Shown here in pieces: positions 1-9,868 of a stretch of DNA of 64,000 nt (position 1 is the first letter of the stretch; each line of letters begins with the position of its first letter). Source of the stretch: Bradyrhizobium sp. STM 3843 (GTDB taxonomy: Bacteria; Pseudomonadota; Alphaproteobacteria; Rhizobiales; Xanthobacteraceae); the NCBI RefSeq assembly GCF_000239815.1, contig NZ_CAFK01000253.1, positions 39,313 to 103,312 on the forward strand, in the 5' to 3' direction. The notes beneath the pieces were generated by a model. The model saw only the letters and a list, made by a program, of their open reading frames with translations, was not told where the DNA came from and made no database searches. The position numbers and the translations under genes were made by a program.

Positions 1-280
1 AGTTGATCTGGTTCTGCCGCGGCGTCCAGTCGCCGGCCACCGGATGCACGTGGCTGTCGATCAGGCCCGGCGCCACCGTCGTGCCGTGCGCATCTACAAT
101 CGTGGTCGCGCCGGACGTGTCGACATCCTTGAAGCGGCCGATCGCGGTGATCTTGCCGTTCTCGGCGACGATGGTGTCGGCATCCAGGATGGGCCGCTCC
201 AGCGCACCCGACAGCATCAAGCCGATATTGCGGATCACCAGCTTGCTGGGGCCGGTGGCTTGCGGCGCGTCATGGGCCAT
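1..280 (-). CDS. Enamidase-like amidohydrolase, N-terminal part (cut by window edge)
   Basis: The 93 codons present read as the start of a metal-dependent amidohydrolase. A small beta-sandwich segment (LVIRNIGLMLSG, DADTIVAENGKITAIG) is followed by APGLIDSHVHP, whose HxH supplies metal ligands in this superfamily. The next residues, VAGDWTPRQNQI, resemble the GDYAPRQ stretch I recall from enamidase of anaerobic nicotinate degradation, which opens a cyclic enamide; that assignment is from memory. The start codon is preceded by AAGGA at a good distance. The gene lies downstream of and in the same direction as the LysR gene, opposite the carboxylase operon. The C-terminal three quarters lie outside the window, so the remaining catalytic residues cannot be checked. 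Confidence 0.75.
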   Translation of the reverse strand, partial: MAHDAPQATGPSKLVIRNIGLMLSGALERPILDADTIVAENGKITAIGRFKDVDTSGATTIVDAHGTTVAPGLIDSHVHPVAGDWTPRQNQIN

Positions 281-360
281 GGAACGGTTCCTTCTGTCTT
301 CGCGAAGCGGCTTGGCGCCTGAGTTTGCGCCGGGCTGCGGCGCAGCATCAAGCTGCTTAT

Positions 361-378
361 TCATTCGTACACGAATGA
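361..378. promoter_or_regulatory. 18-bp palindrome, probable operator
   Basis: Two perfect 8-base arms, TCATTCGT and ACGAATGA, flank a 2-base centre. It lies 81-98 bases upstream of the amidohydrolase start codon and downstream of the LysR stop. The compact, gapless symmetry is more like a TetR- or GntR-type site than a LysR site. No such regulator is encoded next to it in this window. Confidence 0.45.
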
Positions 379-456
379 GTGCATGCGGCAAGCGGCGGCA
401 TTGCACGAAGATTCGGCGCGCGCTGCCGTTCTTGCGGGCCGCGAACCGAACTGGTG

Positions 457-1377
457 TCAACGCAGCGTCGGGATGTAGAACGCCTGGCGGAAATAGGAGC
501 GGAACACCTCCATCGACGGGGTGAAGTCGACATTGCGGCGCCAGGCCAGGCCGACATCCATGGCCGGCACCGGATCGCTCAGCACGATGGTCTCGATGCG
601 CTTGCCTTCCAGCGACCACGGCCGCAGCACCATGTCGGAAAGGATGGCGACGCCCTGGCCATTGGCGACCATCGAGCGCACCGCTTCGACCGACGATGTG
701 CGCAGCACCACCGAGGGCTGATAGGGCGTCTTGCTCCAATATTTCAGCGAGGTGTGCGCAGCCTCGTCGACCGTCAGCATGATGTAGGGCTCGGCAGCGA
801 CGTCCTTGAGCCCGACGGCCTCCTTCTGCAGAAGCGGGTGCTTCGAAGGCACCCACAGCCGCCGGCGCGAGCCGATCAAGGTCTCCATGGTGAGATCCGG
901 GTTCTGCACGTTCGAGGTGAGCAGCACCGCGATGTCATAGCGGTTCGACAGCAGGCCTTCCTCGATCGCCTCGCGCGTCAATTCGAACAGCTGGATATTG
1001 AGCCTGGGATAATGGCGCTTCAGCCGCTCCAGATGATTGGGCAGGAAATAGCCGATCACGGTGTAGGTCGCCGCGACCGTCAGGCTGCCCTGCACGTCAT
1101 CCGCCGGCACTCGGAGACTGGTGGCTTCCTCGACCTTGTTCAGGATGTCGTAGGCGTGAAACAGGAATTGCCGGCCGACGGCGGTCAGCTCCATGCCCTG
1201 CGGGGAACGGCTGAACAGTTCGGCGCCAACCGTCCCTTCCAGCTCCTTGATCGAGGTGGTGATCGCCGATTGCGAGATCGACAGCGCGGCGGCGGCCTGG
1301 GTGATCTGACCCTGCTCGGCGGTGGCGACGAAATAGCGGATCTGCCGCAGGCTGATCGACACGCAAAACTCCATCAA
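457..1377 (-). CDS. LysR-family transcriptional regulator
   Basis: The protein is 306 residues, the usual length for the family. An N-terminal winged helix-turn-helix (about residues 8-65, with LRQIRYFVATAEQGQITQAA and SQSAITTSIKELE) precedes a periplasmic-binding-protein-like effector domain. It is divergent from the carboxylase operon, with a 269-base AT-richer intergenic region holding inverted repeats. This is the classic layout for a LysR protein that controls the neighbouring catabolic operon and itself. Its inducer is presumably the operon's substrate or an intermediate, which is inference. The second Met is an equally good start. Confidence 0.9.
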   Translation of the reverse strand: MMEFCVSISLRQIRYFVATAEQGQITQAAAALSISQSAITTSIKELEGTVGAELFSRSPQGMELTAVGRQFLFHAYDILNKVEEATSLRVPADDVQGSLTVAATYTVIGYFLPNHLERLKRHYPRLNIQLFELTREAIEEGLLSNRYDIAVLLTSNVQNPDLTMETLIGSRRRLWVPSKHPLLQKEAVGLKDVAAEPYIMLTVDEAAHTSLKYWSKTPYQPSVVLRTSSVEAVRSMVANGQGVAILSDMVLRPWSLEGKRIETIVLSDPVPAMDVGLAWRRNVDFTPSMEVFRSYFRQAFYIPTLR

Positions 1378-1462
1378 AAGATCAGATAGTATAGGCCGCA
1401 GGCTTCAAAAAAGACAAATAGCGCATTCCTTGTGCACGCTGCACGGCAAAAGGGCGGCACAA

Positions 1463-1541
1463 ATACATGTGTATATTCAATGAAATGGTTCGCTGCCCCG
1501 CACAAGGGCTGATCATTTTCATATCTGAAAAGCAGAAAATG
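1463..1541. promoter_or_regulatory. Divergent promoter region with inverted repeats (probable LysR sites)
   Basis: Three symmetric elements lie between lysR and pxpA. ATACA-TG-TGTAT spans 1463-1474 and has the T-N11-A form typical of LysR operators. TTTTCA-TATC-TGAAAA spans 1516-1531. CATTTTC and GAAAATG at 1514-1520 and 1535-1541 overlap it. The stretch is much richer in A and T than its surroundings. Which element is the recognition site and which the activation site cannot be told from sequence. Confidence 0.45.
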
Positions 1542-1646
1542 AAATTCCAACAATAATAATTTTCAATGATGGCCGGCGCCCCTAACGTTCCCGCCTGCGT
1601 CTCCAAGCTTCGGCTTCCGAACGCACCAAGTGAAGGGGAAGCATCC

Positions 1647-2441
1647 GTGCCGGTCAAAGTCGTCGATATCAATTGCGATCTGGGCGAGGCGTTCGGCCAA
1701 TGGCGGCTGAGCGACGCCGAGGACGCCAGGCTGATGGAGCTGATCAGTTCGGCCAATATCGCTGCCGGCTTTCATGCCGGCGACCCCAATCTGATGGACG
1801 CGACGGTCCGGCTCGCCACGCAGCACGGCGTCGGCATCGGTGCTCATCCCGCTTATCGCGACCTGCAAGGGTTCGGCCGTCGGCGGATCGACGGCTCCAG
1901 CGACGAAATCGTCAATGACATCGTCTACCAGATCGGCGCCTTGCGCGAGTTCGCGCGCCGCCATGGTGGCACGCTGCAGCACGTCAAGCCGCACGGCGCG
2001 CTCTACATGGAGCTTGCCGCCAACGAGCAACTGTCCCGCTCTTTCATCAAGCTGATGCGGACGGTCGCACCGAACTCGTTCGTATTCTGCATGGACATCT
2101 CGGTGACCTATCGCGTCGCGGTCGAAGCCGGCCAGCCGGTGATCCGCGAGTTCTACGCCGACCGCGATTACGACCGCTCAGGCGCGATCGTGTTCACGCG
2201 TCACGGCATGAAGCTCGATTCGCAGGCGGTGGCCGACCGGGCGTTGCGCGCCTGTCAGACCGGCAAGGTCCGCACCATCGAGGGTGAGGATATCGACATC
2301 GCCTTCGAATCCATCTGCTTCCATTCGGATACGCCGGGGTCGTACGAGATCGCCAGCGTGATGCGGCAGACGCTGATCAAGAACGGCGTTCGGATCGCAC
2401 CCGTCTCGGAGATCGTCCCTCAGAAACAGCAAAGCGAATAG
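1647..2441 (+). CDS. pxpA: YcsF/LamB family protein, 5-oxoprolinase subunit A-like
   Basis: This is a 264-residue PxpA-family protein with the hallmark N-terminus VDINCDLGEAFG and the conserved ANIAAGFHAGDP and GAHPAYRDLQGFGRR segments. In the characterised PxpABC system the three subunits open 5-oxoproline with ATP. I chose the GTG at 1647 because AAGGGGAAG precedes it and the family starts just before the DINCDLGE motif; an in-frame ATG at 1566 would add 27 atypical residues. It is the first gene of a long operon whose next genes are a biotin carrier and a biotin carboxylase. The true substrate may therefore be a different cyclic amide. Confidence 0.85.
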   Translation: MPVKVVDINCDLGEAFGQWRLSDAEDARLMELISSANIAAGFHAGDPNLMDATVRLATQHGVGIGAHPAYRDLQGFGRRRIDGSSDEIVNDIVYQIGALREFARRHGGTLQHVKPHGALYMELAANEQLSRSFIKLMRTVAPNSFVFCMDISVTYRVAVEAGQPVIREFYADRDYDRSGAIVFTRHGMKLDSQAVADRALRACQTGKVRTIEGEDIDIAFESICFHSDTPGSYEIASVMRQTLIKNGVRIAPVSEIVPQKQQSE

Positions 2442-2447
2442 TGCCCC

Positions 2448-2686
2448 ATGAGCAAGACAGAGATCAAATCGCCGCTGCCCGGCGTGTTCTACCGCAAGCC
2501 ATCGCCGGAGAGCGCACCGTTCAAGAACGATGGCGACACCGTATCCGCCGATGACGTGATCGGTCTGGTCGAGGTGATGAAATCGTTCCACGAGGTGAAG
2601 GCGGGCCTGTCCGGCAAAGCGATCCGCTTCATCGTCGATGATGCCGATGCTGTGATGGCGGGGCAGCCGATCGCCGAGGTCGAGGC

Positions 2687-2690
<4 letters not shown>
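2448..2690 (+). CDS. Stand-alone biotin carboxyl carrier protein
   Basis: An 80-residue biotinyl/lipoyl domain with little else. The biotin-attachment site is EVMKSFHE, where Lys within V-M-K replaces the more common A-M-K. The N-terminus (KSPLPGVFYRKPSP, GDTVSADDVIGLVEVMK) and the glycine turn AKxGLSGK-like segment fit the BCCP fold. Housekeeping AccB is about twice as long with an N-terminal extension, so this is a dedicated paralogue rather than the fatty-acid-synthesis subunit. It lies 6 bases after pxpA, and its stop overlaps the carboxylase start by ATGA. Confidence 0.88.
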
Positions 2691-4068
<1,378 letters not shown>

Positions 4069-4069
<1 letters not shown>

Positions 4070-4938
4070 TGACGACCCGCTACTCCTTCGGGGGCGATGA
4101 GCATCTCTTCGTCGAATGTGACGAGGCGATGTCGCTCGACGCCTTCTTCAAGAGCCTGTCGATGACGAATGCGATCCGCGACGCCGATATCAAGGGCGTC
4201 ACGGAGATCTGTCCCGCCAATGCTTCGTTTCAGATCAAGTTTGATCCCGATGTGATCAAGCCGAACGATATTCTGAAAGAGGTGCAGGCGATCGAGAGCG
4301 CGGCAGCCAACACCGAGCCAGTCATCAAGACCCGCATCATCGAGATCCCGGTGTTCTATCAGGATCCCTGGACGCATGAGACCTTGATGCGCTTTCGCGA
4401 GCGCCATCAGGACCCGACAGCCACCGATCTCGAATATGCCGCACGCATCAACGGCCTCGCCGACGTCGATGCCTTCGTCAAGGCGCATAGCGGCTCGCCC
4501 TGGTTCGTCTCGATGGTCGGCTTCGTCGCGGGCCTGCCGTTCATGTACCAGATGGTCGAGCGCGCCAAGCAGCTGCAGGTGCCGAAATATCTGCGGCCGC
4601 GCACCGACACGCCGAAGCTCACCATTGGCCACGGCGGCTGCTTCTCCTGCATCTATTCAGTGCGCGGCGCCGGCGGCTATCAGATGTTCGGCATCACCCC
4701 GATGCCGATCTTCGATCCCGAGCAGAAGATCGGGTATTTGCGCGACTTCATGGTGTTCTTCCGGCCGGGCGACATCGTCAAGTTCAAGCCGATCGATAAG
4801 GCCGCCTATGAGCAGGCCGTGGCAGATGTCGACGCCGGACGGTTCGCGCCCTTGATGCGCGACGTCACCTTCGACTTCCGCGAATTCCAAAAGGACATGA
4901 CCGGCTACAACGCCAGGCTGGAGGGGGCGCTGTCATGA
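4069..4938 (+). CDS. pxpB: PxpB/KipI (AHS1) family protein, urea-carboxylase-like carboxyltransferase half
   Basis: At 289 residues it is longer than typical PxpB (about 220). The C-terminal two thirds hold the AHS1 fold: YQDPWTHET, SMVGFVAGLPFMYQM, PKYLRPRTDTPKLTIGHGG, CIYSVRGAGGYQMFG. The YxDPWT and PRTxTP wording is closer to what I remember of the carboxyltransferase region of urea carboxylase than to small stand-alone PxpB. The start ATG overlaps the preceding stop by one base (TGATG). Its stop overlaps pxpC by ATGA. With PxpC it would form the carboxyltransferase that receives CO2 from the biotin carrier; that link is inference. Confidence 0.82.
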
Positions 4939-5906
4939 CCATCAAGGTGCTTCATCCGGGCCTGTCGACCACCGTCCAGGATCTCGGCCGCCCCGGCTAT
5001 TTCCATCTGGGGATTCCGATCGGCGGCGCCATGGACCGCCTGGCGCTGCGCGCGGCGAACATGCTTGTCGGCAATGACGAAGGCGCGGCATGCCTGGAGG
5101 CCGTGTTCATCGGCCCGCAGCTTGAATTTACACGAGCGGGCCGCATCGCGATCACCGGCGCCGAGATGCCGATCAAGCTCGATGGCGAGGAGCAGCCGGG
5201 CTGGACCTCGCTGGAGGTGAAAGCGGGGCAGGTGCTCAGCTTCGATTATCTCAAGAGCGGCGCGCGCATCTACATCGCTGCCGCCGGCGGCATCGACGTG
5301 CCTTCAGCGCTCGGCAGCCGCTCGACCTATCCGATCGGCGCGCTCGGCGGATTCAAGGGGCGCGCCATCGCTGCTGGCGACGAACTGCCCGTCGGCAAGG
5401 CGGCGGACGGCAAAGTGGGCGCGAGCGTGCCGGAGACACTGCGCCGCAAGCCCGGCCATCCCGCCGAATTGCGGGTGCTGCCCGGGCTCTATTGGCATCG
5501 CATCCTCCCGGAATCGCAGCAGAGCTTCTTCGCCGACCAATGGAAGGTCGCGCCGGAAGCCGATCGCATGGGCTACCGTTTCCGTGGCGGCCAGGCGCTC
5601 AAATTCGTCGAGCGCGAGCAGCCGTTCGGCGCCGGCTCCGATCCGTCCAACATCGTCGACAGCTGCTATCCCTATGGCTCGATCCAGGTGCCCGGCGGCA
5701 AGGAGCCGATCATTCTGCATCGCGATGCAGTGTCCGGCGGCGGCTACTTCATGGTCGGCACCGTCATCTCCGCGGACATGGACCTGATCGGCCAGCTGCA
5801 GCCGAACATGCCGACGCGTTTCGTCGAGATCGACATGGACGGCGCGCTTGCCGCGCGCGCCGAGCGCAAGACCCTTCTGCAGAAGATCCGGGCGGCCTTG
5901 ACCTGA
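4935..5906 (+). CDS. pxpC: PxpC/KipA (AHS2) family biotin-dependent carboxyltransferase half
   Basis: The 323-residue protein has the AHS2/KipA signature from its first residues: HPGLSTTVQDLGRPGYFHLGIP, GGAMDRLALRAANMLVGNDE and, later, FADQWKVAPEADRMGYRFRG and a SDPSNIVDSCYPYGSIQVPG region. In urea carboxylase the same module is fused behind an AHS1-like module, and here the two are separate, coupled genes. In PxpABC it is a subunit of ATP-dependent 5-oxoprolinase. Start choice is clear from the ATGA overlap with pxpB. Confidence 0.87.
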   Translation: MTIKVLHPGLSTTVQDLGRPGYFHLGIPIGGAMDRLALRAANMLVGNDEGAACLEAVFIGPQLEFTRAGRIAITGAEMPIKLDGEEQPGWTSLEVKAGQVLSFDYLKSGARIYIAAAGGIDVPSALGSRSTYPIGALGGFKGRAIAAGDELPVGKAADGKVGASVPETLRRKPGHPAELRVLPGLYWHRILPESQQSFFADQWKVAPEADRMGYRFRGGQALKFVEREQPFGAGSDPSNIVDSCYPYGSIQVPGGKEPIILHRDAVSGGGYFMVGTVISADMDLIGQLQPNMPTRFVEIDMDGALAARAERKTLLQKIRAALT

Positions 5907-5970
5907 CCGCAACAGGCGCGGGCAGGTGAGGGCCGATGTTTTCATGACTGAGATGATAAGGGGAAAATCG

Positions 5971-7032
5971 ATGACGAGTTTTGTGCGAGTGCTGCTGGCG
6001 TCGACGGCGCTGGTGATGGCTGGAGCGGCTCATGCCGCCGACTGGTATCCTTACGATGCGGCCAAGATCGATCCGCCGTTCGCGGCGGATGGCAAATCGT
6101 CCGATGTGAGCTATGTGCCGCTGGAGAAAGCCTCCAAGCCGTGGAAGCTGTGCGTCTCCTTCCCGCATATGAAGGACGCTTATTGGCTGGGCGTCGATTA
6201 CGGCGTGGCGGAAGAGGCCAAGCGCCTTGGCGTCAAGATGAACCTGGTGGAAGCCGGCGGCTACACCGAGCTCAACAAGCAGATCTCGCAGATCGAGGAT
6301 TGCGTCGCCAGCGGCTCGGACGCGGTGATCATCGGCGCCATCTCGGCGGACGGCTTGAACAAGGTGATCGGCGAGATCGCCAAGAAGAAGATTCCGGTGA
6401 TCGATCTCGTCAACGGCATCTCCTCGCCGGACATTTCGGCAAAGTCGCTGGTGTCGTTCTACACGATGGGCGCCGAGACCGGGGCCTATCTCGCCAAGAA
6501 GCATCCCGCGGGTTCGGCCGAGGTCGTGGTCGGCTGGTTCCCGGGCCCGGCCGGCGCCGGGTGGGTCGAGGCCGCCAATAAGGGCTTCATGGATGCGGTG
6601 AAGGGCTCGGCGATCAAGGTGCTGGAGCCGAAATATGGCGATACCGGCAAGGAGGTGCAGGCCAAGCTGGTCGAGGACGCGCTGCAGGCGGCGCCCAACA
6701 TCCGCTATGTCGCGGGCACGGCCGTGACCGCGGAGGCGGCGCAGGGCCTGATCCGCGAGCGCGGCTTGAAGGGCAAGGTCGACCTGCTCGCCTTCTACAT
6801 GACGCCCGGCGTCTATGAAGGCATCAAGCGGGGTCTCATCATGGCGGCGCCCGCGGACTCCATGGTGATCCAGGGCCGCATCGCGGTCGACCAGGCGGTG
6901 CGTATCCTCGAAGGCAAGGACTATGTGAAGCACGTCGGTCCCAAGATCTTCGTGGTGGATTCCACCAACATCGCCACCGTGCCGCAGGCGAACATTCTTC
7001 CCCCTGACGGCTTCAAGCCCGTCTTCAACTAA
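5971..7032 (+). CDS. TorT-like periplasmic substrate-binding protein
   Basis: This 353-residue exported protein has a clear signal peptide (MTSFVRVLLASTALVMAGAAHA, cleaved before ADWYP). The mature part has the type I periplasmic-binding fold with KLCVSFPHMKDAYWLGVDYG and QISQIEDCVASGSDAVIIGA. That wording matches the family annotated as TorT. Here it sits directly before an RbsA-type ATPase and an RbsC-type permease, so import is its likely role rather than TMAO sensing. AAGGGGAAAA supports the ATG at 5971 over an upstream in-frame ATG. It is 64 bases after pxpC and probably cotranscribed; the ligand is unknown. Confidence 0.85.
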   Translation: MTSFVRVLLASTALVMAGAAHAADWYPYDAAKIDPPFAADGKSSDVSYVPLEKASKPWKLCVSFPHMKDAYWLGVDYGVAEEAKRLGVKMNLVEAGGYTELNKQISQIEDCVASGSDAVIIGAISADGLNKVIGEIAKKKIPVIDLVNGISSPDISAKSLVSFYTMGAETGAYLAKKHPAGSAEVVVGWFPGPAGAGWVEAANKGFMDAVKGSAIKVLEPKYGDTGKEVQAKLVEDALQAAPNIRYVAGTAVTAEAAQGLIRERGLKGKVDLLAFYMTPGVYEGIKRGLIMAAPADSMVIQGRIAVDQAVRILEGKDYVKHVGPKIFVVDSTNIATVPQANILPPDGFKPVFN

Positions 7033-7099
7033 GCGAGGGGTGGATGCGGCTCTGCTCCTGTTCCCTGACGGGGCAGGGCCGCATCGAAAGGGCAGGGCC

Positions 7100-8617
7100 A
7101 TGCACAGCAGAGCTGCACCGCTGGTCGAGATGACCGGAATCTCGAAGGAGTTTCCGGGCGTCAAGGCGCTCAGCGGCGTCCATCTCAAGGTCGAGCGCGG
7201 CGAGGTCCATGTGCTGTTCGGCGAGAACGGCGCCGGCAAGTCGACGCTGATCTCCATCCTCTCCGGCGTGTTCCGGCCGACCGCCGGCTCCATCCACATC
7301 GACGGCGCCGAGGTGAACTTCCACTCCGTCCATGATGCGACCGAAGCCGGCATCGGCACCGTGTTCCAGGAGTTCTCGCTGGTCCCGACCTTGCCGGTGT
7401 TCGAGAATCTCTATCTTGGCCGCGAGCTCCAGCGTGGTCCGTTCCTCGATCGAGGTGCGATGATCAGAGGTGCGCAAGGTCTCTTTGCCGAGCTGGATTT
7501 CGATATCGACGTCACGCGTCCGGCCTCCAGCCTGTCGCGGGCGCAGCAGCAGATGGTCGAGATCGCGAAGGCCTTTCTTGCCAATGCGCGCGTGCTGATC
7601 CTGGACGAGCCGACGGCCTCCCTGACCGAGCGCGAGACCGAGCGGCTGTTCACCTTCATCGGCAAGGCTGCGAGCGCCGGCGTCGGGATCATCTACATCT
7701 CCCATCGCATCCAGGAATTCGCAGAGATCGCTGACCGCATCTCGATCCTGCGCGATGGCCGGCTGATTGCGACGGTCCCTGCGCGCGCGACCTCGGAGCG
7801 CGAGCTGATCGAGCTGATGACCGGACGCGCCGTCGATCAGATCTATCCGAAGATCGCCCGCCGCACGGACGCTCCGGTCGTGATGACCCTTGAGGAGATC
7901 CGCACCGCCGGCGTGCTTGGCGCGAGTCTCCAGGTTCGGGCCGGCGAGGTGCTCGGGTGCGCTGGCCTGGTCGGCAGCGGCAAATCGCGGATCTGGCGTG
8001 CGGCAATGGGATTGCAGCCCTTGCGCGCCGGCAAGGTCACTTTGAAGGGGGGCGACGTCACCGGCGCAACCACGCGGGCGCTGTTGAAGGCGGGCGTGTT
8101 CTTCCTGCCGTCCGATCGCAAGAGCGAGGGCTTGCAGATGACCGCGAGCGCGCGGGGCAATATCGAGCTCAGTTTGCTCGATCGCGCCGATGTCACGGGA
8201 CTGTTCGGCTTCATTGCTCCGCGGCGCAGCCGCGCGCTGACGGACGTGATCGGCGACAAGGTCGGCATCGCCCAAGGTGCAATGGACCGTGCGGTGTCGA
8301 AGCTGTCCGGCGGCAATCAGCAGAAGGTGCTGTTCGGCAAGGGCTTTGGCAATGACCGCGACGTCTACATCTTCGACGAGCCGACGGTCGGCGTCGACAT
8401 GGGCACGCGCATCGCGCTGTACCAGCTGATCAAGCAGATCGCTGAGGCCGGCAAGGCCGTCGTGGTGATTTCATCCGACCTGCCCGAAGTGATGAATCTC
8501 TCCCACCGCTTGCTGGTGTTCGCCAAGGGGCGCATCTCGGCCGAACTCTCGGGCGAGGCGATCACGGAAGAGAACGTGCTGAAACACTTTTTTGCTGATA
8601 CGGAGAAGGCGGCGTGA
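7100..8617 (+). CDS. Sugar-type ABC transporter ATPase with two nucleotide-binding domains (RbsA/MglA family)
   Basis: The 505-residue protein is a tandem ATPase. The first half has Walker A GENGAGKST (about residue 40) and Walker B ILDEPTAS (about 167). Its signature motif is the weak LSRAQQQM (about 146). The second half has the degenerate Walker A VGSGKSR, a full LSGGNQQK signature (about 402) and FDEPTVGVD. Degenerate halves of this kind are normal in RbsA/MglA. It energises import through the permease encoded next, with a 4-base overlap. The ATG at 7100 is favoured because the protein starts just before the ATPase core. Confidence 0.9.
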   Translation: MHSRAAPLVEMTGISKEFPGVKALSGVHLKVERGEVHVLFGENGAGKSTLISILSGVFRPTAGSIHIDGAEVNFHSVHDATEAGIGTVFQEFSLVPTLPVFENLYLGRELQRGPFLDRGAMIRGAQGLFAELDFDIDVTRPASSLSRAQQQMVEIAKAFLANARVLILDEPTASLTERETERLFTFIGKAASAGVGIIYISHRIQEFAEIADRISILRDGRLIATVPARATSERELIELMTGRAVDQIYPKIARRTDAPVVMTLEEIRTAGVLGASLQVRAGEVLGCAGLVGSGKSRIWRAAMGLQPLRAGKVTLKGGDVTGATTRALLKAGVFFLPSDRKSEGLQMTASARGNIELSLLDRADVTGLFGFIAPRRSRALTDVIGDKVGIAQGAMDRAVSKLSGGNQQKVLFGKGFGNDRDVYIFDEPTVGVDMGTRIALYQLIKQIAEAGKAVVVISSDLPEVMNLSHRLLVFAKGRISAELSGEAITEENVLKHFFADTEKAA

Positions 8618-9660
8618 GCATGCCAACAACAACCGCCGTCGAGGACGATACGGCGTTGCGCCGCCCGAATGCCGCGCTTTCGGCGTTGCGCTCGGTCTTC
8701 CTGCGGGTCGGGGTGCTGCCTTTCTTCCTGGTCGCCACCATCATCGCATTCTCGCTGGTGTCGCGTGAATTCCTGGCGCTGCAGAACCTCACCAACGTGG
8801 CGCGGCAATCGGTCTATCTGATCCTGGTCTCGCTCGGGCAGATGCTGGCGCTGGTCACCGGCGGCTTCGATCTGTCGGTCGGCACGGCGATCGCGCTCAC
8901 CTCCGTCGTTTCGGCGATCGTCATGGTGGCGCTGTCGCACATGTTGTCGCCCGACCTGGTCTGGCTCGTGATCGTGCTTGGTTGTTGTGCCGGCTTCGCC
9001 GCGGCGCTGGTGATCGGCTGCCTGAACGGGCTCGGCATTGCTGTGTTCGGCGTGTCGCCCTTCATCATGACGCTCGGCGTGCAGTCGGTCGGCGCCGGCA
9101 TCGCGCTCTTCCTCACCGGCGGCGTGCCGGTCTCGGGCGTGCCCTATGAGTTCGGCGATCTGCTCGGCTTCGGCCGCATCCTGGATGTTCCGGTGCCGGT
9201 GCTGATCGCTATCGTCGCGGCGGCCGTGATCTGGCTGGTCATGAACCGCACCCGTTTTGGCAAGCACGTCCAGGCGGTCGGCGGCAACATCAAGGCAGCG
9301 CGCCTCTCGGGCGTGAACACCACCAAGGTTCTGTTCACCGCCTACGCGCTGTGTGCGCTATTGGCCTCGATCGCCGGCCTGCTGCTGACGGCGCGGGTCG
9401 GCTCCGGCGAGACCAATCTCGGCGGCACCATCGCGCTGGAGTCGATTGCGGCCTGTGTCATCGCCGGGGTCTCCCTGCATGGCGGGATCGGCCGGGTCGA
9501 GAATGTCGTGCTCGGCGGCTTCTTCATCGTGCTCCTGCAGAACGGCATGAACATCGCGCAGATCGGCTCCTACATGCAGATGGTGCTGTTGGGATCGCTG
9601 CTCGTGCTAGCCGTCATTCTCGATCAGGTCCGCTACCGGCTGCTGGTCGGAGAGCGATAG
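8614..9660 (+). CDS. ABC transporter permease, RbsC family (BPD_transp_2)
   Basis: This 348-residue inner-membrane protein has 8-10 hydrophobic segments, for example VLPFFLVATIIAFSLVS and VPVLIAIVAAAVIWLVM. It carries the family motifs LGQMLALVTGGFDLSVG and, in the C-terminal half, RFGKHVQAVGGNIKAARLSG, which faces the ATPase. A GTG at 8614 overlaps the ATPase stop. The ATG at 8620, six bases further on, is an equally plausible start, with AAGG ten bases before it. Together with the TorT-like protein it completes one importer. Confidence 0.9.
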   Translation: MSMPTTTAVEDDTALRRPNAALSALRSVFLRVGVLPFFLVATIIAFSLVSREFLALQNLTNVARQSVYLILVSLGQMLALVTGGFDLSVGTAIALTSVVSAIVMVALSHMLSPDLVWLVIVLGCCAGFAAALVIGCLNGLGIAVFGVSPFIMTLGVQSVGAGIALFLTGGVPVSGVPYEFGDLLGFGRILDVPVPVLIAIVAAAVIWLVMNRTRFGKHVQAVGGNIKAARLSGVNTTKVLFTAYALCALLASIAGLLLTARVGSGETNLGGTIALESIAACVIAGVSLHGGIGRVENVVLGGFFIVLLQNGMNIAQIGSYMQMVLLGSLLVLAVILDQVRYRLLVGER

Positions 9661-9745
9661 GTCCTCAACCTGACCAGGCCACGCAAGCGGGCCCTCTTTG
9701 CGCTGCGTGACCAGGTCGGGCCTTCCGCCCGGTTCGAGAACCATC

Positions 9746-9868
9746 CTCCACCGCCGTGCCGAATTGATGCAGACGGCCGCCGCACGCGGCTTGCAGGTGG
9801 TGGACGGGGTCGCCATGATCCGGCATCAACTGCCGCTGCAGACGGCGTTCTGGCGCGGAGAGGCATGA
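9746..9868 (+). pseudogene. C-terminal remnant of a shikimate-dehydrogenase-like gene
   Basis: The 204-base gap between permease and epimerase genes is not empty. One frame is open up to a TGA at 9866-9868, and its last 35 residues read ELMQTAAARGLQVVDGVAMI followed by RHQLPLQTAFWRGEA. G-x-x-V-V-D-G-x-x-M-(I/L)-x-x-Q and the closing F-W-x-G match the end of AroE-family proteins, where this segment forms the last helices. Further upstream the frame has no AroE-like sequence and hits a stop at 9671. I read it as the tail left after deletion of most of a gene. The call is from pattern memory only. Confidence 0.45.

Noticed and set aside
5764..7359. 531-codon minus-strand frame over the pxpC end, binding protein and ATPase start
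   Set aside because: It spans two well-supported genes on the other strand and has no recognisable domain.
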